In this document: positions 43,453 to 51,696 of the stretch, one piece after another
Layout of the letters: each line of letters begins with the position of its first letter
How positions within the stretch are numbered: position 1 is the stretch's first letter
NCBI RefSeq assembly: GCF_000060285.1
Contig: NC_008555.1
Location: forward strand, 620,001 to 684,000
From: Listeria welshimeri serovar 6b str. SLCC5334
GTDB taxonomy: Bacteria > Bacillota > Bacilli > Lactobacillales > Listeriaceae
Direction of reading: 5' to 3'
DNA: 64,000 nt
Translations under genes and position numbers: made by a program
The notes under the pieces: generated by a model
Told to the model about the DNA's origin: nothing
Seen by the model: only the letters and a program-made list of their open reading frames with translations
The model's database searches: none

Positions 43453-43977
43453 ATGCAGACAGATAATATCGTTGTAGTAGATTATGACGAAAATTGGCCA
43501 AAAGAATTTCAAAGAATTGAAGCGGCAATTTTAAATACAATAACTCTAGATGTTCTTCGGGTGGAGCATGTAGGCAGTACTTCCGTTAGAGGTTTATGTG
43601 CTAAGCCGATTATTGACATTGATATTGTGATAGAAGATTATAGTAGCTTTGAAGCAGTAAAAACTGGACTCTTATCTTTAGGATATGAGCATGAGGGCGA
43701 TTTAGGGATATCCGAGCGGGAAGCTTTTTCTTATGATACTTCACAAAAAAAGTCATTTATGGAACATCATATTTATGTTTGTCCAAAAAATTCCGCAGAA
43801 CTGCATCGCCATCTCACTTTCCGAAATCATTTAAGAAATAACCCATCTGATTGTCAAAAATATGGAACGATTAAGTTAGCAGCAGCAAAGGAATTTCAAA
43901 CAGATATAGAGGGATACTTAAATATGAAAGGCGAAGTCATTACCGAAATCTATCAACGTTGCGGATTAATAAAATAA
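43453..43977 (+). CDS. GrpB-family protein (nucleotidyltransferase fold)
   Basis: 174 residues matching GrpB/UPF0157: VVDYDENWPKEFQRIEAAIL near the start, VEHVGSTSVRGLCAKPIIDI (about 37-56) with the G-S motif and Asp pair of nucleotidyltransferases, and HHIYVCPKNSAELHRHLTFR. The fold is nucleotidyltransferase-like; some members are fused to CoaE. Biochemical role not established. AAAGGAGATAG precedes the start. It ends in an exceptionally long perfect terminator stem. Confidence 0.88.
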   Translation: MQTDNIVVVDYDENWPKEFQRIEAAILNTITLDVLRVEHVGSTSVRGLCAKPIIDIDIVIEDYSSFEAVKTGLLSLGYEHEGDLGISEREAFSYDTSQKKSFMEHHIYVCPKNSAELHRHLTFRNHLRNNPSDCQKYGTIKLAAAKEFQTDIEGYLNMKGEVITEIYQRCGLIK

Positions 43978-44027
43978 CCAGATAAAAAATAGCGGCAATT
44001 TTCATGCCGCTATTTTTTATCTGGTTA
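43975..44027. terminator. Bidirectional terminator with perfect 23-bp stem
   Basis: Arms 43975-43997 and 44005-44027 are perfectly complementary (AAAAAATAGCGGCA core), 7-base loop. It lies between the converging GrpB and CMD-fold genes. Confidence 0.93.
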
Positions 44028-44051
44028 AATGATAGATACATTAACGAGAAT

Positions 44052-44360
44052 TCAATCTTCCTCATAGGCATCAATCGCTATTGGTAAAGCATTTATCACT
44101 GTATTGCCCACAGCAGGTAAGCCGACAAGGATTGCGCTGATAATTTCACTTCTAGTCGCACCATTGGATTTTGCCATTTTCACGTGAAAAGGGATACCAC
44201 TTTCTAGGCGGACAGCGGCCATAACAGCAATATAAGCTAGTTCTTCTGTTTTCTTATCGAGCGTACTTGCGGCATCTAATTTATGTATAGTTTCCATCCA
44301 AGCAGATTGCACTTCGGGAGCTTCTTTCGCGAATACTTCAAATGACTTACTTACTTTCAT
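44052..44360 (-). CDS. Carboxymuconolactone-decarboxylase-fold (AhpD-like) protein without Cys pair
   Basis: 102 residues. ELAYIAVMAAVRLESGIPFHVKMAKSNGAT is cut short here as ELAYIAVMAAVRLESGIPFH and shows the CMD fold with its His, but where AhpD has CxxC this protein has Ser-Gly-Ile-Pro. Peroxidase-reductant activity is therefore unlikely; decarboxylase or another role is possible. GGAGATG precedes the start. Monocistronic. Confidence 0.82.
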   Translation of the reverse strand: MKVSKSFEVFAKEAPEVQSAWMETIHKLDAASTLDKKTEELAYIAVMAAVRLESGIPFHVKMAKSNGATRSEIISAILVGLPAVGNTVINALPIAIDAYEED

Positions 44361-44523
44361 TGAGATTCATCTCCTATTAAAGTTTTTAATAAGCTTTGCA
44401 TATTTAATTTAGCATAAACTATGTGAAATTTGCAACAAAGATAAAGGTAATCAAAGACTTTCTTGCAAATTAGTAGAAAGAAATCTTATGAAGGTTTACT
44501 TACTTTTCTTATTATTAATAATA

Positions 44524-44550
44524 AAAACCGTCCAAACACTGGACGGTTTT
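44524..44550. terminator. Bidirectional terminator
   Basis: AAAACCGTCCA (44524-44534) / TGGACGGTTTT (44540-44550), perfect 11-bp stem, closing the minus-strand Imm21-like gene. Confidence 0.92.
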
Positions 44551-44569
44551 GTGAGATTCTTATAAAGAT

Positions 44570-45115
44570 TTAAAGTTTTGTTATCACTAAACGCTTTGCT
44601 TGATATAGTGTTTCTGAGCCAAATACAAAATCAGTAACTAAGCGGTATGTGCCATTAGTAACGGGTATAGAAAGTACGGATTCTTCAAAAGCTAAATCAC
44701 CTTTTAATCTTGTAATTGAGTTCTCTTTTAAAGGCTCTAATAAAACACCGGATTCAGGTGCATATAAAATAAGTAGCGTGTTTGAAAATATTTCTACGTC
44801 TCCTATAATTTCTTCGTTTCGACCCACAGCACCAATATATTTGTAGTCATCTTCATATTTAGTATATGATTTTATGAATGTGAATTTATCCTGATGATTA
44901 CTATGAATGCCAATAAATGAACCACCTTCTGGGTTCCAAACAGCCACAGTCTTATCTGCTATTTTATACATGAAATCCTCTTCTGGTGTTTCGATTAGCT
45001 TGTCATAATCATCCGTGTCAATTCCGTTCCATTTAGTTATAACTTTATAATCACCAATTAAAATGGGGCCACCTTCTGTACTGACATGTCCAATTTCGTT
45101 GAATATGTTGCTCAT
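44570..45115 (-). CDS. Imm21-like immunity protein, orphan
   Basis: 181 residues, soluble, acidic. The opening VSTEGGPILIGDYKVITKWN and DDYDKLIETPEE follow the Imm21 pattern: Ser-x-Gly-Gly-Pro, Trp, then Asp-Tyr-Asp and a VWNPEGGSFIGIHS strand. Imm21 proteins neutralise polymorphic toxins. No toxin gene is adjacent. AGGAGGAAATATC precedes the start. It is transcribed alone between two terminators. The family call is by eye and moderate. Confidence 0.55.
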   Translation of the reverse strand: MSNIFNEIGHVSTEGGPILIGDYKVITKWNGIDTDDYDKLIETPEEDFMYKIADKTVAVWNPEGGSFIGIHSNHQDKFTFIKSYTKYEDDYKYIGAVGRNEEIIGDVEIFSNTLLILYAPESGVLLEPLKENSITRLKGDLAFEESVLSIPVTNGTYRLVTDFVFGSETLYQAKRLVITKL

Positions 45116-45234
45116 GCTGATATTTCCTCCTCATAAAAAATTGAATTTTATTGACTTACTATTAACCATATTTTTATTAGAAATAACGAAAAGATTAAAT
45201 AGATTTTTGCAATTATACCATATTAGGCATAAAG

Positions 45235-45278
45235 AAAGCGTAATATAGAGAGAAATCTTTCGTATATTACGCTTTTTA
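45235..45278. terminator. Bidirectional terminator
   Basis: AAAGCGTAATATA (45235-45247) / TATATTACGCTTT (45263-45275) with T tail. It serves the pdxK gene on the minus strand. Confidence 0.85.
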
Positions 45279-45280
45279 TA

Positions 45281-46096
45281 TTATCTATTTTCAGCTTTAT
45301 TATAAGCGCCATGCCAAACAGGCCCGATGAATTCGTTTAGTGCAAATCCACCTTTGATTGCTGCTGTGACAAAGTCTTTTGCTTTTGCAACTGCTTCTTC
45401 TACGGTTAGACCTTTTGCAAGTCCAGCGGTGATAGCTGCTGCGAAAGTACAACCAGCACCGTGATTATGGCTTGGAGCGATTTTTTCTACTTCATAAACA
45501 GTAAATTCTTTGCCATCATAAAGTAAGTCGATTGCTTTATCGCTTTCTAGGGCTTTTCCGCCTTTGATAACAACATATTTAGCACCTAGTTCAATGATTT
45601 TTTTCGCGGCTTTTTTCATATCATCTAATGTAGTTAATTTGCCAAGACCAGATAATTGACCTGCTTCAAATAGGTTTGGTGTGGTGATGGTTGCTTTTGG
45701 TAGTAATAGGTCGCGGATAGCCTCCGCGTTTTCAGGCTGGATAAGCTCGTCTTCGCCTTTACAAACCATAACGGGATCAATAACAACATTTTTTAAATCG
45801 TATTTGTCAATAGCTTCACGTGTTGCTTTAATGATGTCAATGGAACCAAGCATACCTGTTTTCATTGCATCAACAGGACCGCCAGAAAGAATTGTTTTTA
45901 GTTGTTCGCGTACAAGCTGTGCATCTATTGGAGTAACGCCATGCGCCCAGTTGTTATCTGGATCCATTGTAACGATGGTTGTAATTGCACTAAAACCGTA
46001 TGTGCCATATTCTTCAAATGTTTTTAAATCTGCTTGTAAACCTGCGCCACCACTCGAATCAGAACCAGCAATAGTTAATGTTTTTTTGATTGTCAT
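45281..46096 (-). CDS. pdxK: Pyridoxine/hydroxymethylpyrimidine kinase (PdxK, ThiD family)
   Basis: 271 residues of the ribokinase-like ThiD fold. TIAGSDSSGGAGLQADLKTF (about 8-27) is the substrate loop, VVIDPVMVCKGEDELI the central strand, and SHNHGAGCTFAAAITAGLAK (about 209-228) the anion hole with the catalytic GAGC. The length and sequence are closest in my memory to Bacillus subtilis PdxK (formerly ThiD/YwdB), which phosphorylates B6 vitamers; annotation as ThiD is common. The last gene of a pair with the HAD phosphatase 25 bases upstream. AGGAGGA precedes the start. Confidence 0.87.
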   Translation of the reverse strand: MTIKKTLTIAGSDSSGGAGLQADLKTFEEYGTYGFSAITTIVTMDPDNNWAHGVTPIDAQLVREQLKTILSGGPVDAMKTGMLGSIDIIKATREAIDKYDLKNVVIDPVMVCKGEDELIQPENAEAIRDLLLPKATITTPNLFEAGQLSGLGKLTTLDDMKKAAKKIIELGAKYVVIKGGKALESDKAIDLLYDGKEFTVYEVEKIAPSHNHGAGCTFAAAITAGLAKGLTVEEAVAKAKDFVTAAIKGGFALNEFIGPVWHGAYNKAENR

Positions 46097-46121
46097 TAAT
46101 GTTTCCTCCTAAAAATAAACT

Positions 46122-46988
46122 TTAGTCATTTGTTTCTAACATTTTATAGATAGCTGATGCAACCCCGTGTTCGTCATTAGAAAGAGTTACATGTTTTGCT
46201 AAATCTTTGACTTCTTCTTCCGCATTGCCCATTGCAACGCTATAACCAGCCATTTTTAACATAGAGATATCATTCATATTATCTCCAATTGCAAAGGTTT
46301 CATCCAGTGTAACGCCTAGTTTTTCTACATAATATTGTAAAGAAATACCTTTTTGTGCCTCGCGATGTGTAATTTCAATATTATCGGAAAAGGAAGATGT
46401 AACAGATAGGTCAGATTCTTTTTCCAGTTTTTTCTTCGCTTTTGCAAGAATATCTTTATCAGAAGAGAAAGAAATAAATTTAAGAATCGTCAAATTTTTA
46501 TTACCTAAAATGCGTTCTACATCAGGTATTTCATGTACGTCTTTAGATTCAAAACGTTCTTCAACTTTATCCATAATTGCTTCTGCTGGTACGTCTGGGT
46601 GGATACGTTTGTGCATTTCAATCATGAATTCTTTGCCACGGGCTTTGTCAGTTGTAATTGGTCCCATATCAGTGAAGAATTCTGTATACATTCCTAGTTC
46701 AGTCAGCGTATTATATGTGTTTCTTGCTAAGTTTCGATCAATTGGATGTTGTAAAATTATTTTTCCGTGTTCATCACGAATTTCTGCTCCGTTCATACAA
46801 ATTGCTGGTGCATATAAATTAACTTTATTAATTAACCCCATCGCATCGTCATACATACGTCCGGTACAAAGAACAAAATGAATTCCTTTGGCGCGGGCTT
46901 TTTCGATTGCCTCGACGTTTTCTTGTGCAATCTCGATATCAGAGTTAAGTAGTGTGCCATCCATGTCTGAAGCAATAACTTTAATCAT
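46122..46988 (-). CDS. Cof-type HAD phosphatase
   Basis: 288 residues. Motif I ASDMDGTLLNSD (about 7-18), motif II CTGRMYDDA, motif III Lys in TLDETFAIGDNMNDISMLK (motif IV Asp pair at about 236-240). The large C2 cap is typical of the YidA/Cof group acting on sugar phosphates or PLP. Its operon partner is the pyridoxine kinase, so a PLP phosphatase is an attractive but unproven idea. GGGGAGGA precedes the start. Confidence 0.88.
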   Translation of the reverse strand: MIKVIASDMDGTLLNSDIEIAQENVEAIEKARAKGIHFVLCTGRMYDDAMGLINKVNLYAPAICMNGAEIRDEHGKIILQHPIDRNLARNTYNTLTELGMYTEFFTDMGPITTDKARGKEFMIEMHKRIHPDVPAEAIMDKVEERFESKDVHEIPDVERILGNKNLTILKFISFSSDKDILAKAKKKLEKESDLSVTSSFSDNIEITHREAQKGISLQYYVEKLGVTLDETFAIGDNMNDISMLKMAGYSVAMGNAEEEVKDLAKHVTLSNDEHGVASAIYKMLETND

Positions 46989-47161
46989 AATATTAAATTC
47001 CTCCCCAATTTTACCTACTTCACTAGAATATCATTTTTTTACGAAAAATGCACAAAAGGTAGCTGCGCGTAGTTTTTTTAAAGGAGCGGTTACTTTACTA
47101 TATTTCTGTCTTTCATTTGGTTATAATAGATAAGAATAAAACGTGGATTGGATGTGTCAGG

Positions 47162-47725
47162 ATGAAGACAGAACTAGAAAAGATGATTGCAGGAGAAATG
47201 TATGATCCTAGCGACAGAGAGCTTGTACACGGAAGAAGTCGTGCGCGTAAGTTCTGCAGAGAGATTAACGATACAATGGATTCAGAGTCTCGTGCAAGCG
47301 TGCTGAAGCGTCTATTCGGCGGAACAAAAGAGAATGTGTATGTCGAACCAGATTTTCGAGTAGATTACGGTTCTAATATTTATGTTGGCGAAAACTTTTA
47401 CGCTAATTTTGATTGCGTGATTTTAGATGTTTGCGAAGTACATATTGGTGACAACTGTATGATGGCACCGGGTGTTCATATTTATACAGCGACACATCCA
47501 CTTGACCCAGTAGAACGTAATAGTGGATTAGAACTTGGCAAACCTGTTGAAATTGGCGACAATGTTTGGATTGGTGGTCGTGCAATTATTAATCCAGGTG
47601 TAAAATTAGGAAATAATGTAGTGGTGGCATCTGGGGCTGTAGTAACGAAGAGTTTTCCTGATAATGTCGTTGTTGCAGGAAATCCAGCTCGGGTGATAAA
47701 AACGATTGAGGTTGCAGAAAAATGA
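47162..47725 (+). CDS. Maltose/galactoside O-acetyltransferase family protein
   Basis: 187 residues. The N-terminal Mac domain ([20 protein letters not shown]) is followed by left-handed beta-helix hexapeptide repeats ([20 protein letters not shown], about 133-152). The catalytic His is in [15 protein letters not shown]. It transfers acetyl from CoA to sugars. ATG 47162 starts the conserved domain; the frame extends to 47117 without similarity. The next gene overlaps by 4 bases. Confidence 0.9.
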   Translation: MKTELEKMIAGEMYDPSDRELVHGRSRARKFCREINDTMDSESRASVLKRLFGGTKENVYVEPDFRVDYGSNIYVGENFYANFDCVILDVCEVHIGDNCMMAPGVHIYTATHPLDPVERNSGLELGKPVEIGDNVWIGGRAIINPGVKLGNNVVVASGAVVTKSFPDNVVVAGNPARVIKTIEVAEK

Positions 47726-47994
47726 TTATTTCAGATGCAAAGATTTTTGAACAAATGGAAAGTGAATTAGCGAAAGCAAGAGCAGCAACAACAAAAGTAA
47801 ATCAAGATAAGCATTTACATGGTTTAATGCTACTTGTTCAACTTGCAAAAACGGGCGATGAAAGAAGCGCGGAAGTGGAAAGAATGGCTATACCAACTTT
47901 ACCAACATCTGAACCAGCTCAAATCGCAAGTATGGATGGTAAAAAAATAGAATTAGAAGACGGAGCAAATGGAGACTCATTGCTTGATTTTTAG
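47722..47994 (+). CDS. YwdI-family (DUF5327) small protein
   Basis: 90 residues, helical, starting [20 protein letters not shown], then [15 protein letters not shown] and a disordered acidic C-terminus. Matches Bacillus YwdI. The ATGA overlap with the acetyltransferase implies coupled translation, and the YwdK-like gene follows after 9 bases, as in the Bacillus ywd cluster. Function unknown. Confidence 0.78.
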   Translation: MIISDAKIFEQMESELAKARAATTKVNQDKHLHGLMLLVQLAKTGDERSAEVERMAIPTLPTSEPAQIASMDGKKIELEDGANGDSLLDF

Positions 47995-48003
47995 GGGGTA
48001 ACC

Positions 48004-48378
48004 ATGAAGAAAACTATTATTACTGGTGCCGTTTTTGCGGGGCTAGCAGTTTTACTTGGCGCGTTTGGTGCACATGCTTTAAAAGATGTACTTGGACGTT
48101 ATGCGAGCACTTGGGAAACAGGGGTACAGTATCAAATGTTTCACGCGGTGGGCATTTTGATCATTGGATTATTAATGGAAAAACAAACTAGTCGACTTTA
48201 CAACTGGGCAGCGATTTTATTTTCAGTCGGAATTGTGTTTTTCTCTGGTAGTTTGTATGTATTAAGTATTTCCAAAGTGACCGTTTTAGGCGCGATTACG
48301 CCTATTGGTGGCGTTTGTTTTGTCGTCGGTTGGTTCTTGCTAATATTAGGAGTATCTAAAAGAACGATGAGCAAATAG
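48004..48378 (+). CDS. DUF423 (YwdK) membrane protein
   Basis: 124 residues with four helices. FGAHALKDVLGRYASTWETG (about 22-41) and the C-terminal ITPIGGVCFVVGWFLLILG are DUF423 signatures. Function unknown, found in many bacteria and near ywdI. GGGGGTAACC precedes the start. It is the last gene of this three-gene run and has its own terminator. Confidence 0.87.
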   Translation: MKKTIITGAVFAGLAVLLGAFGAHALKDVLGRYASTWETGVQYQMFHAVGILIIGLLMEKQTSRLYNWAAILFSVGIVFFSGSLYVLSISKVTVLGAITPIGGVCFVVGWFLLILGVSKRTMSK

Positions 48379-48382
48379 ATTC

Positions 48383-48436
48383 AAAAAATAATCGTCTTTT
48401 TGCGCTCATTTAAGTGGAAAGACGATTATTTTTTCT
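48383..48436 (+). terminator. Rho-independent terminator
   Basis: Perfect 17-bp stem AAAAAATAATCGTCTTT (48383-48399) / AAAGACGATTATTTTTT (48418-48434). Confidence 0.93.
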
Positions 48437-48494
48437 TATTGGTAAATAAGTGCTAAAATAAAGGAATCATAATTTATAAGGAGACAGCAATTAC

Positions 48495-49430
48495 ATGACT
48501 TATGCACTCGAAATAAAAGGGTTAAGAAAAATCTATTCCACAGGAGTCGAAGCATTACGGGGTATTGATTTAACAGTAGAAGAAGGGGACTTTTATGCAC
48601 TACTTGGTCCTAATGGTGCTGGGAAATCAACGACTATCGGTATTATTACTTCGCTTGTAAATAAAACATCAGGAAAAGTGAACGTATTTGGCTATGATTT
48701 AGATACAGATATCGTCCGGGCTAAACAGCAAATTGGTCTTGTTCCACAAGAATTCAATTTTAATCCGTTTGAAACAGTTCAACAAATTGTTGTAAACCAA
48801 GCTGGTTACTATGGTGTTTCTCGTAAGGAAGCTATCAAACGTAGTGAAAAATATTTAAAGCAATCTAATTTATGGGAAAAACGTCATGAACGTGCACGTA
48901 TGCTTTCTGGCGGGATGAAACGTCGCTTGATGATTGCGCGAGCTTTAATGCATGAACCAAAGCTACTTATTTTAGATGAACCAACTGCTGGGGTTGATAT
49001 TGAACTTCGTCGTGAGATGTGGACGTTTTTAAGAGAATTAAATGAAAGTGGTACGACGATTATTTTGACAACACATTATTTAGAAGAAGCAGAAATGCTT
49101 TGTCGTAATATCGGTATTATCCAGTCTGGAGAACTTATCGAAAATACTAGTATGAAATCTTTACTTTCTAAATTGCAGTTTGAAACGTTTATATTTGATT
49201 TAGAACCGTATGAAGAAACTTTTGAAATCACTGGCTATAATCATGTTTTTGAAGATAAGCAAACCTTGTCTGTAGAAGTTGAACGTAATCAAGGAGTTAA
49301 TCATATCTTTGAACAATTAAGCGAGCGTGGCGTAAAAGTGCTTTCGATGCGAAATAAATCTAATCGACTCGAAGAACTATTTTTGAAAATTACAGAAGAA
49401 AAACATCAAGTGGGGGAGAAACATGTTTAA
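48495..49430 (+). CDS. ABC transporter ATP-binding protein (drug-type)
   Basis: 311 residues. Walker A GPNGAGKSTT (about 38-47), signature MLSGGMKRRLMIARAL (about 136-151), Walker B LLILDEPTAG (about 155), H-loop TTHYLEEAE. The C-terminal ~90 residues are the extension typical of YadG/CcmA-type exporters. ATP hydrolysis drives the ABC-2 permease encoded next, whose start overlaps by 8 bases. AAGGAGAC precedes the start. Substrate unknown, export likely. Confidence 0.92.
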   Translation: MTYALEIKGLRKIYSTGVEALRGIDLTVEEGDFYALLGPNGAGKSTTIGIITSLVNKTSGKVNVFGYDLDTDIVRAKQQIGLVPQEFNFNPFETVQQIVVNQAGYYGVSRKEAIKRSEKYLKQSNLWEKRHERARMLSGGMKRRLMIARALMHEPKLLILDEPTAGVDIELRREMWTFLRELNESGTTIILTTHYLEEAEMLCRNIGIIQSGELIENTSMKSLLSKLQFETFIFDLEPYEETFEITGYNHVFEDKQTLSVEVERNQGVNHIFEQLSERGVKVLSMRNKSNRLEELFLKITEEKHQVGEKHV

Positions 49431-50193
49431 TTTATATTACACAGCGTTAAAAAGTCTAGCTGCGAAGGAAACAAATCGTTATATGCGAATTTGGGTGCAG
49501 ACACTTGTACCACCAGTCATTACAACTTCGCTTTACTTTATTATTTTTGGGAAAATGATTGGCAATCGTATTGGTGAGATGAACGGCTTTTCTTATATGG
49601 AATATATCGTTCCGGGGCTGATAATGATGTCCGTAATTACGAGTTCTTATTCGAATGTATCCTCTTCCTTTTTCTCACAAAAGTTTCAGAAAAATATTGA
49701 AGAAATTCTTGTTGCTCCAGTCCCTACACATATCATTATCTGGGGATTTTTGATCGGTGGGATTGGAAGAAGTGTTTTAGTAGGTACGCTTGTTACGATT
49801 ATTTCCATGGTTTTTGTACCATTACACATTCATTCTTGGGTGTTTGGAATTATTACGCTTTTAATGACTGCAATATTATTTTCACTTGCTGGATTGATTA
49901 ATGGGATTTTTGCTAGATCATTTGATGATGTGTCGATTGTGCCAACATTTGTATTACAACCGTTAACATATCTAGGCGGCGTATTTTATGCAATTTCGAT
50001 GTTACCGCCAATCTGGCAAGCCATTTCCAAAGTGAACCCAATTGTCTATATGATTTCAGGATTTCGATATGGTTTTCTTGGAGTAAGTGATGTTTCCATC
50101 TGGGTATCCATGTCCATCCTTGTATTATTTAGTGTCGTACTTTACTCCATTTGTTGGTATCTTATTAACAAAGGACGAGGACTTAGAAGTTAA
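49423..50193 (+). CDS. ABC-2 type permease (YadH-like)
   Basis: 256 residues, six helices. The ABC-2 signature lies in the C-terminal half (FDDVSIVPTFVLQPLTYLGG, then FYAISMLPPIWQAISKVNPI). It begins inside the ATPase gene, giving 1:1 expression. GGGGGAG is 5 bases before the ATG. Paired with the ATPase it forms an exporter resembling E. coli YadGH. Confidence 0.92.
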   Translation: MFNLYYTALKSLAAKETNRYMRIWVQTLVPPVITTSLYFIIFGKMIGNRIGEMNGFSYMEYIVPGLIMMSVITSSYSNVSSSFFSQKFQKNIEEILVAPVPTHIIIWGFLIGGIGRSVLVGTLVTIISMVFVPLHIHSWVFGIITLLMTAILFSLAGLINGIFARSFDDVSIVPTFVLQPLTYLGGVFYAISMLPPIWQAISKVNPIVYMISGFRYGFLGVSDVSIWVSMSILVLFSVVLYSICWYLINKGRGLRS

Positions 50194-50204
50194 TAGAAGT
50201 TTTG

Positions 50205-50236
50205 AAGAGAGATCGGGGTGCCGTTCTCTTTTTTTA
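50205..50236 (+). terminator. Rho-independent terminator of the ABC operon
   Basis: AGAGAGATCGG/CCGTTCTCT arms and T7 run. The T run abuts the 31-bp repeat described in the findings. Confidence 0.75.
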
Positions 50237-50238
50237 TA

Positions 50239-50556
50239 ATGGATTGTCTTACTTATCTTAAACTCCCATGTATTGGTGTAGAAATAAAAAACTTCTATAG
50301 CAATAAAAATACTGGTACATATGCTACAACGTATTATACAACTAAACAAAGTGCAAGAATAATTTATTATAAATCTTTTAAAAATACCAGCGCAGCTAAC
50401 AAGAGAGAAACTGTTGTACATGAAGTTGGACATACACTTGGCTTATCACATACTCAAAGTAAAAATAATTCTGTATCAGTTATGAGAGCTCTAAATTTTA
50501 ATCAAAAAGCGTATCCGTTAGCTGATGATAAAAAAGGTATAAATGCTAAATACTAA
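50239..50556 (+). pseudogene. Truncated metzincin-type zinc metalloprotease
   Basis: About 105 residues remain. VVHEVGHTLGLSHTQ carries the full HExxHxxGxxH zinc motif of matrixin-like proteases, and a Met that may be the Met-turn follows (SVSVMRAL). The usual signal peptide and N-terminal half of the catalytic domain are missing, and there is no ribosome site before the only nearby ATG. The left edge coincides with a 31-bp sequence repeated at 53009-53039, suggesting a deletion or recombination joint. Probably a dead remnant; the protein encoded next may have been its partner. Confidence 0.7.
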
Positions 50557-50577
50557 TTTTAAATGGAGGTTCTTGTT

Positions 50578-51192
50578 ATGAATAGAAAAAAATTTACGAT
50601 ACTTGGAATTATAGTAGTGCTTTTATTAAGTATCGGAGGTTATATGACATATCAGAAAATGAAGCCAAAACCTTATAAGGAAGTGGCTGCGGAGGCTAAG
50701 ACAGATAGTTTTGATAGCGAAGAAGAACTTAGTAAAGCAAGTAACGTGATTGTTATTGGTTCACTGAATAAGCGAGGCCAATCCCAAGTTGATCGCGATA
50801 CAGAAGGCGGGGTTTTAGCTGTTTATAGAATGTCTGATTTTAAGATAGCACAAGTTATAAAAAATGATACTAATAAAAGCTTAGCTGAAGATACTATTAT
50901 ACCAATATATGAAAATGAAGGGCATGACGAAAAAACAAATACGACTTATCATGTTGCTGGTTATGAAAAAATGGAAAATAATGAAACCTATATGTTGTTT
51001 TTAACTTATGACCCAGAAGACAAATATTATGTTCCAGTAGGAGTTAATTACGGAAAAATGAATGTTGATAGTGAAAAAGAAACGGAATTATATGGTGATG
51101 ATAGTGATAATCAGGAAGAAGAGATTAATAAAGTACAAGAAGAGGCATTAGACACTTATAAAGAAGAAATTAAAGAAGTAGAAAATCAATGA
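50578..51192 (+). CDS. Secreted or membrane-anchored hypothetical protein
   Basis: 204 residues. An N-terminal helix (FTILGIIVVLLLSIGGYMTY) is followed by an extracytoplasmic domain with strands around ASNVIVIGSLNKRGQSQVDR and MENNETYMLFLTYDPEDKYY, and a very acidic coiled tail (QEEEINKVQEEALDTYKEEI). TGGAGG is 9 bases before ATG 50578. It follows the metalloprotease remnant by 21 bases, so they were probably one operon. Family not recognised. Confidence 0.78.
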   Translation: MNRKKFTILGIIVVLLLSIGGYMTYQKMKPKPYKEVAAEAKTDSFDSEEELSKASNVIVIGSLNKRGQSQVDRDTEGGVLAVYRMSDFKIAQVIKNDTNKSLAEDTIIPIYENEGHDEKTNTTYHVAGYEKMENNETYMLFLTYDPEDKYYVPVGVNYGKMNVDSEKETELYGDDSDNQEEEINKVQEEALDTYKEEIKEVENQ

Positions 51193-51252
51193 TAAAAAAG
51201 AGCAACTTAATGAGTCGTTTTCGATAATTTGTTGACTGTTCCTAAAATAAAT

Positions 51253-51400
51253 TTAAATCTCAATAATATCGATTTCAATATTATTAGAACCTAAGTGTTC
51301 TTTATAGAGGTAGAATGTTTCAGACTTTAGTGAGAAATGAAATGATTCTATTGGAGCGTTATCTAAGGTTATTCCTTTACGGGACAGTCTTAGATAACGT
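51253..51400 (-). mobile_element. IS3-family transposase remnant (C-terminal end)
   Basis: LSRKGITLDNAPIESFHFSL is the conserved end of the IS3-family DDE integrase domain, containing the last catalytic Glu, followed by the usual SETFYL continuation. Only this tail survives; upstream sequence to 51501 stays open but loses similarity. No terminal repeats are visible. It marks past insertion in the same scarred segment as the metalloprotease remnant. Confidence 0.75.
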
Positions 51401-51514
51401 TTTTTGTTTAGCTTTAGATATATCAAATAAACGACTAAGCTGGAAAACCTCTCCAAATGATGCCTTCTCTTTTTTTCAAATATACTACAATTGTTTTTCA
51501 ATTATGTTTTTTAC

Positions 51515-51540
51515 GTTTTAGCTGAATGGCATGAGGGAAG
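51515..51540 (+). promoter_or_regulatory. Candidate SigB promoter of the SDR operon
   Basis: GTTT (51515-51518), 16-base spacer, GGGAAG (51535-51540), near the SigB consensus GTTT-N13-17-GGGWAW. The SDR gene and its neighbour are, to my knowledge, SigB-dependent in Listeria. Confidence 0.6.
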
Positions 51541-51568
51541 ACAACATATAGTAAAGGGGGCATGTAGA

Positions 51569-51685
51569 ATGGGAAATAAAAAAGTGAAAAGAAAACTAGG
51601 CGCTAATATCTGGTGGATACTTATATTGGCGATTTTAATTATCTTCGTTGCCTACTTAGTAATGGGTTACGTTGCAAAAATATAG
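51569..51685 (+). CDS. Tiny single-helix membrane protein
   Basis: 38 residues: a basic N-terminus (MGNKKVKRKLGAN) and one helix (IWWILILAILIIFVAYLVMG). AAAGGGGG at 51553-51560, 8 bases before ATG 51569, supports translation; the longer frame to 51491 has no ribosome site. It lies 11 bases before the SDR gene and after the SigB-like promoter, so a stress-induced small protein is inferred. Confidence 0.75.
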   Translation: MGNKKVKRKLGANIWWILILAILIIFVAYLVMGYVAKI

Positions 51686-51696
51686 GAGGAATTATT

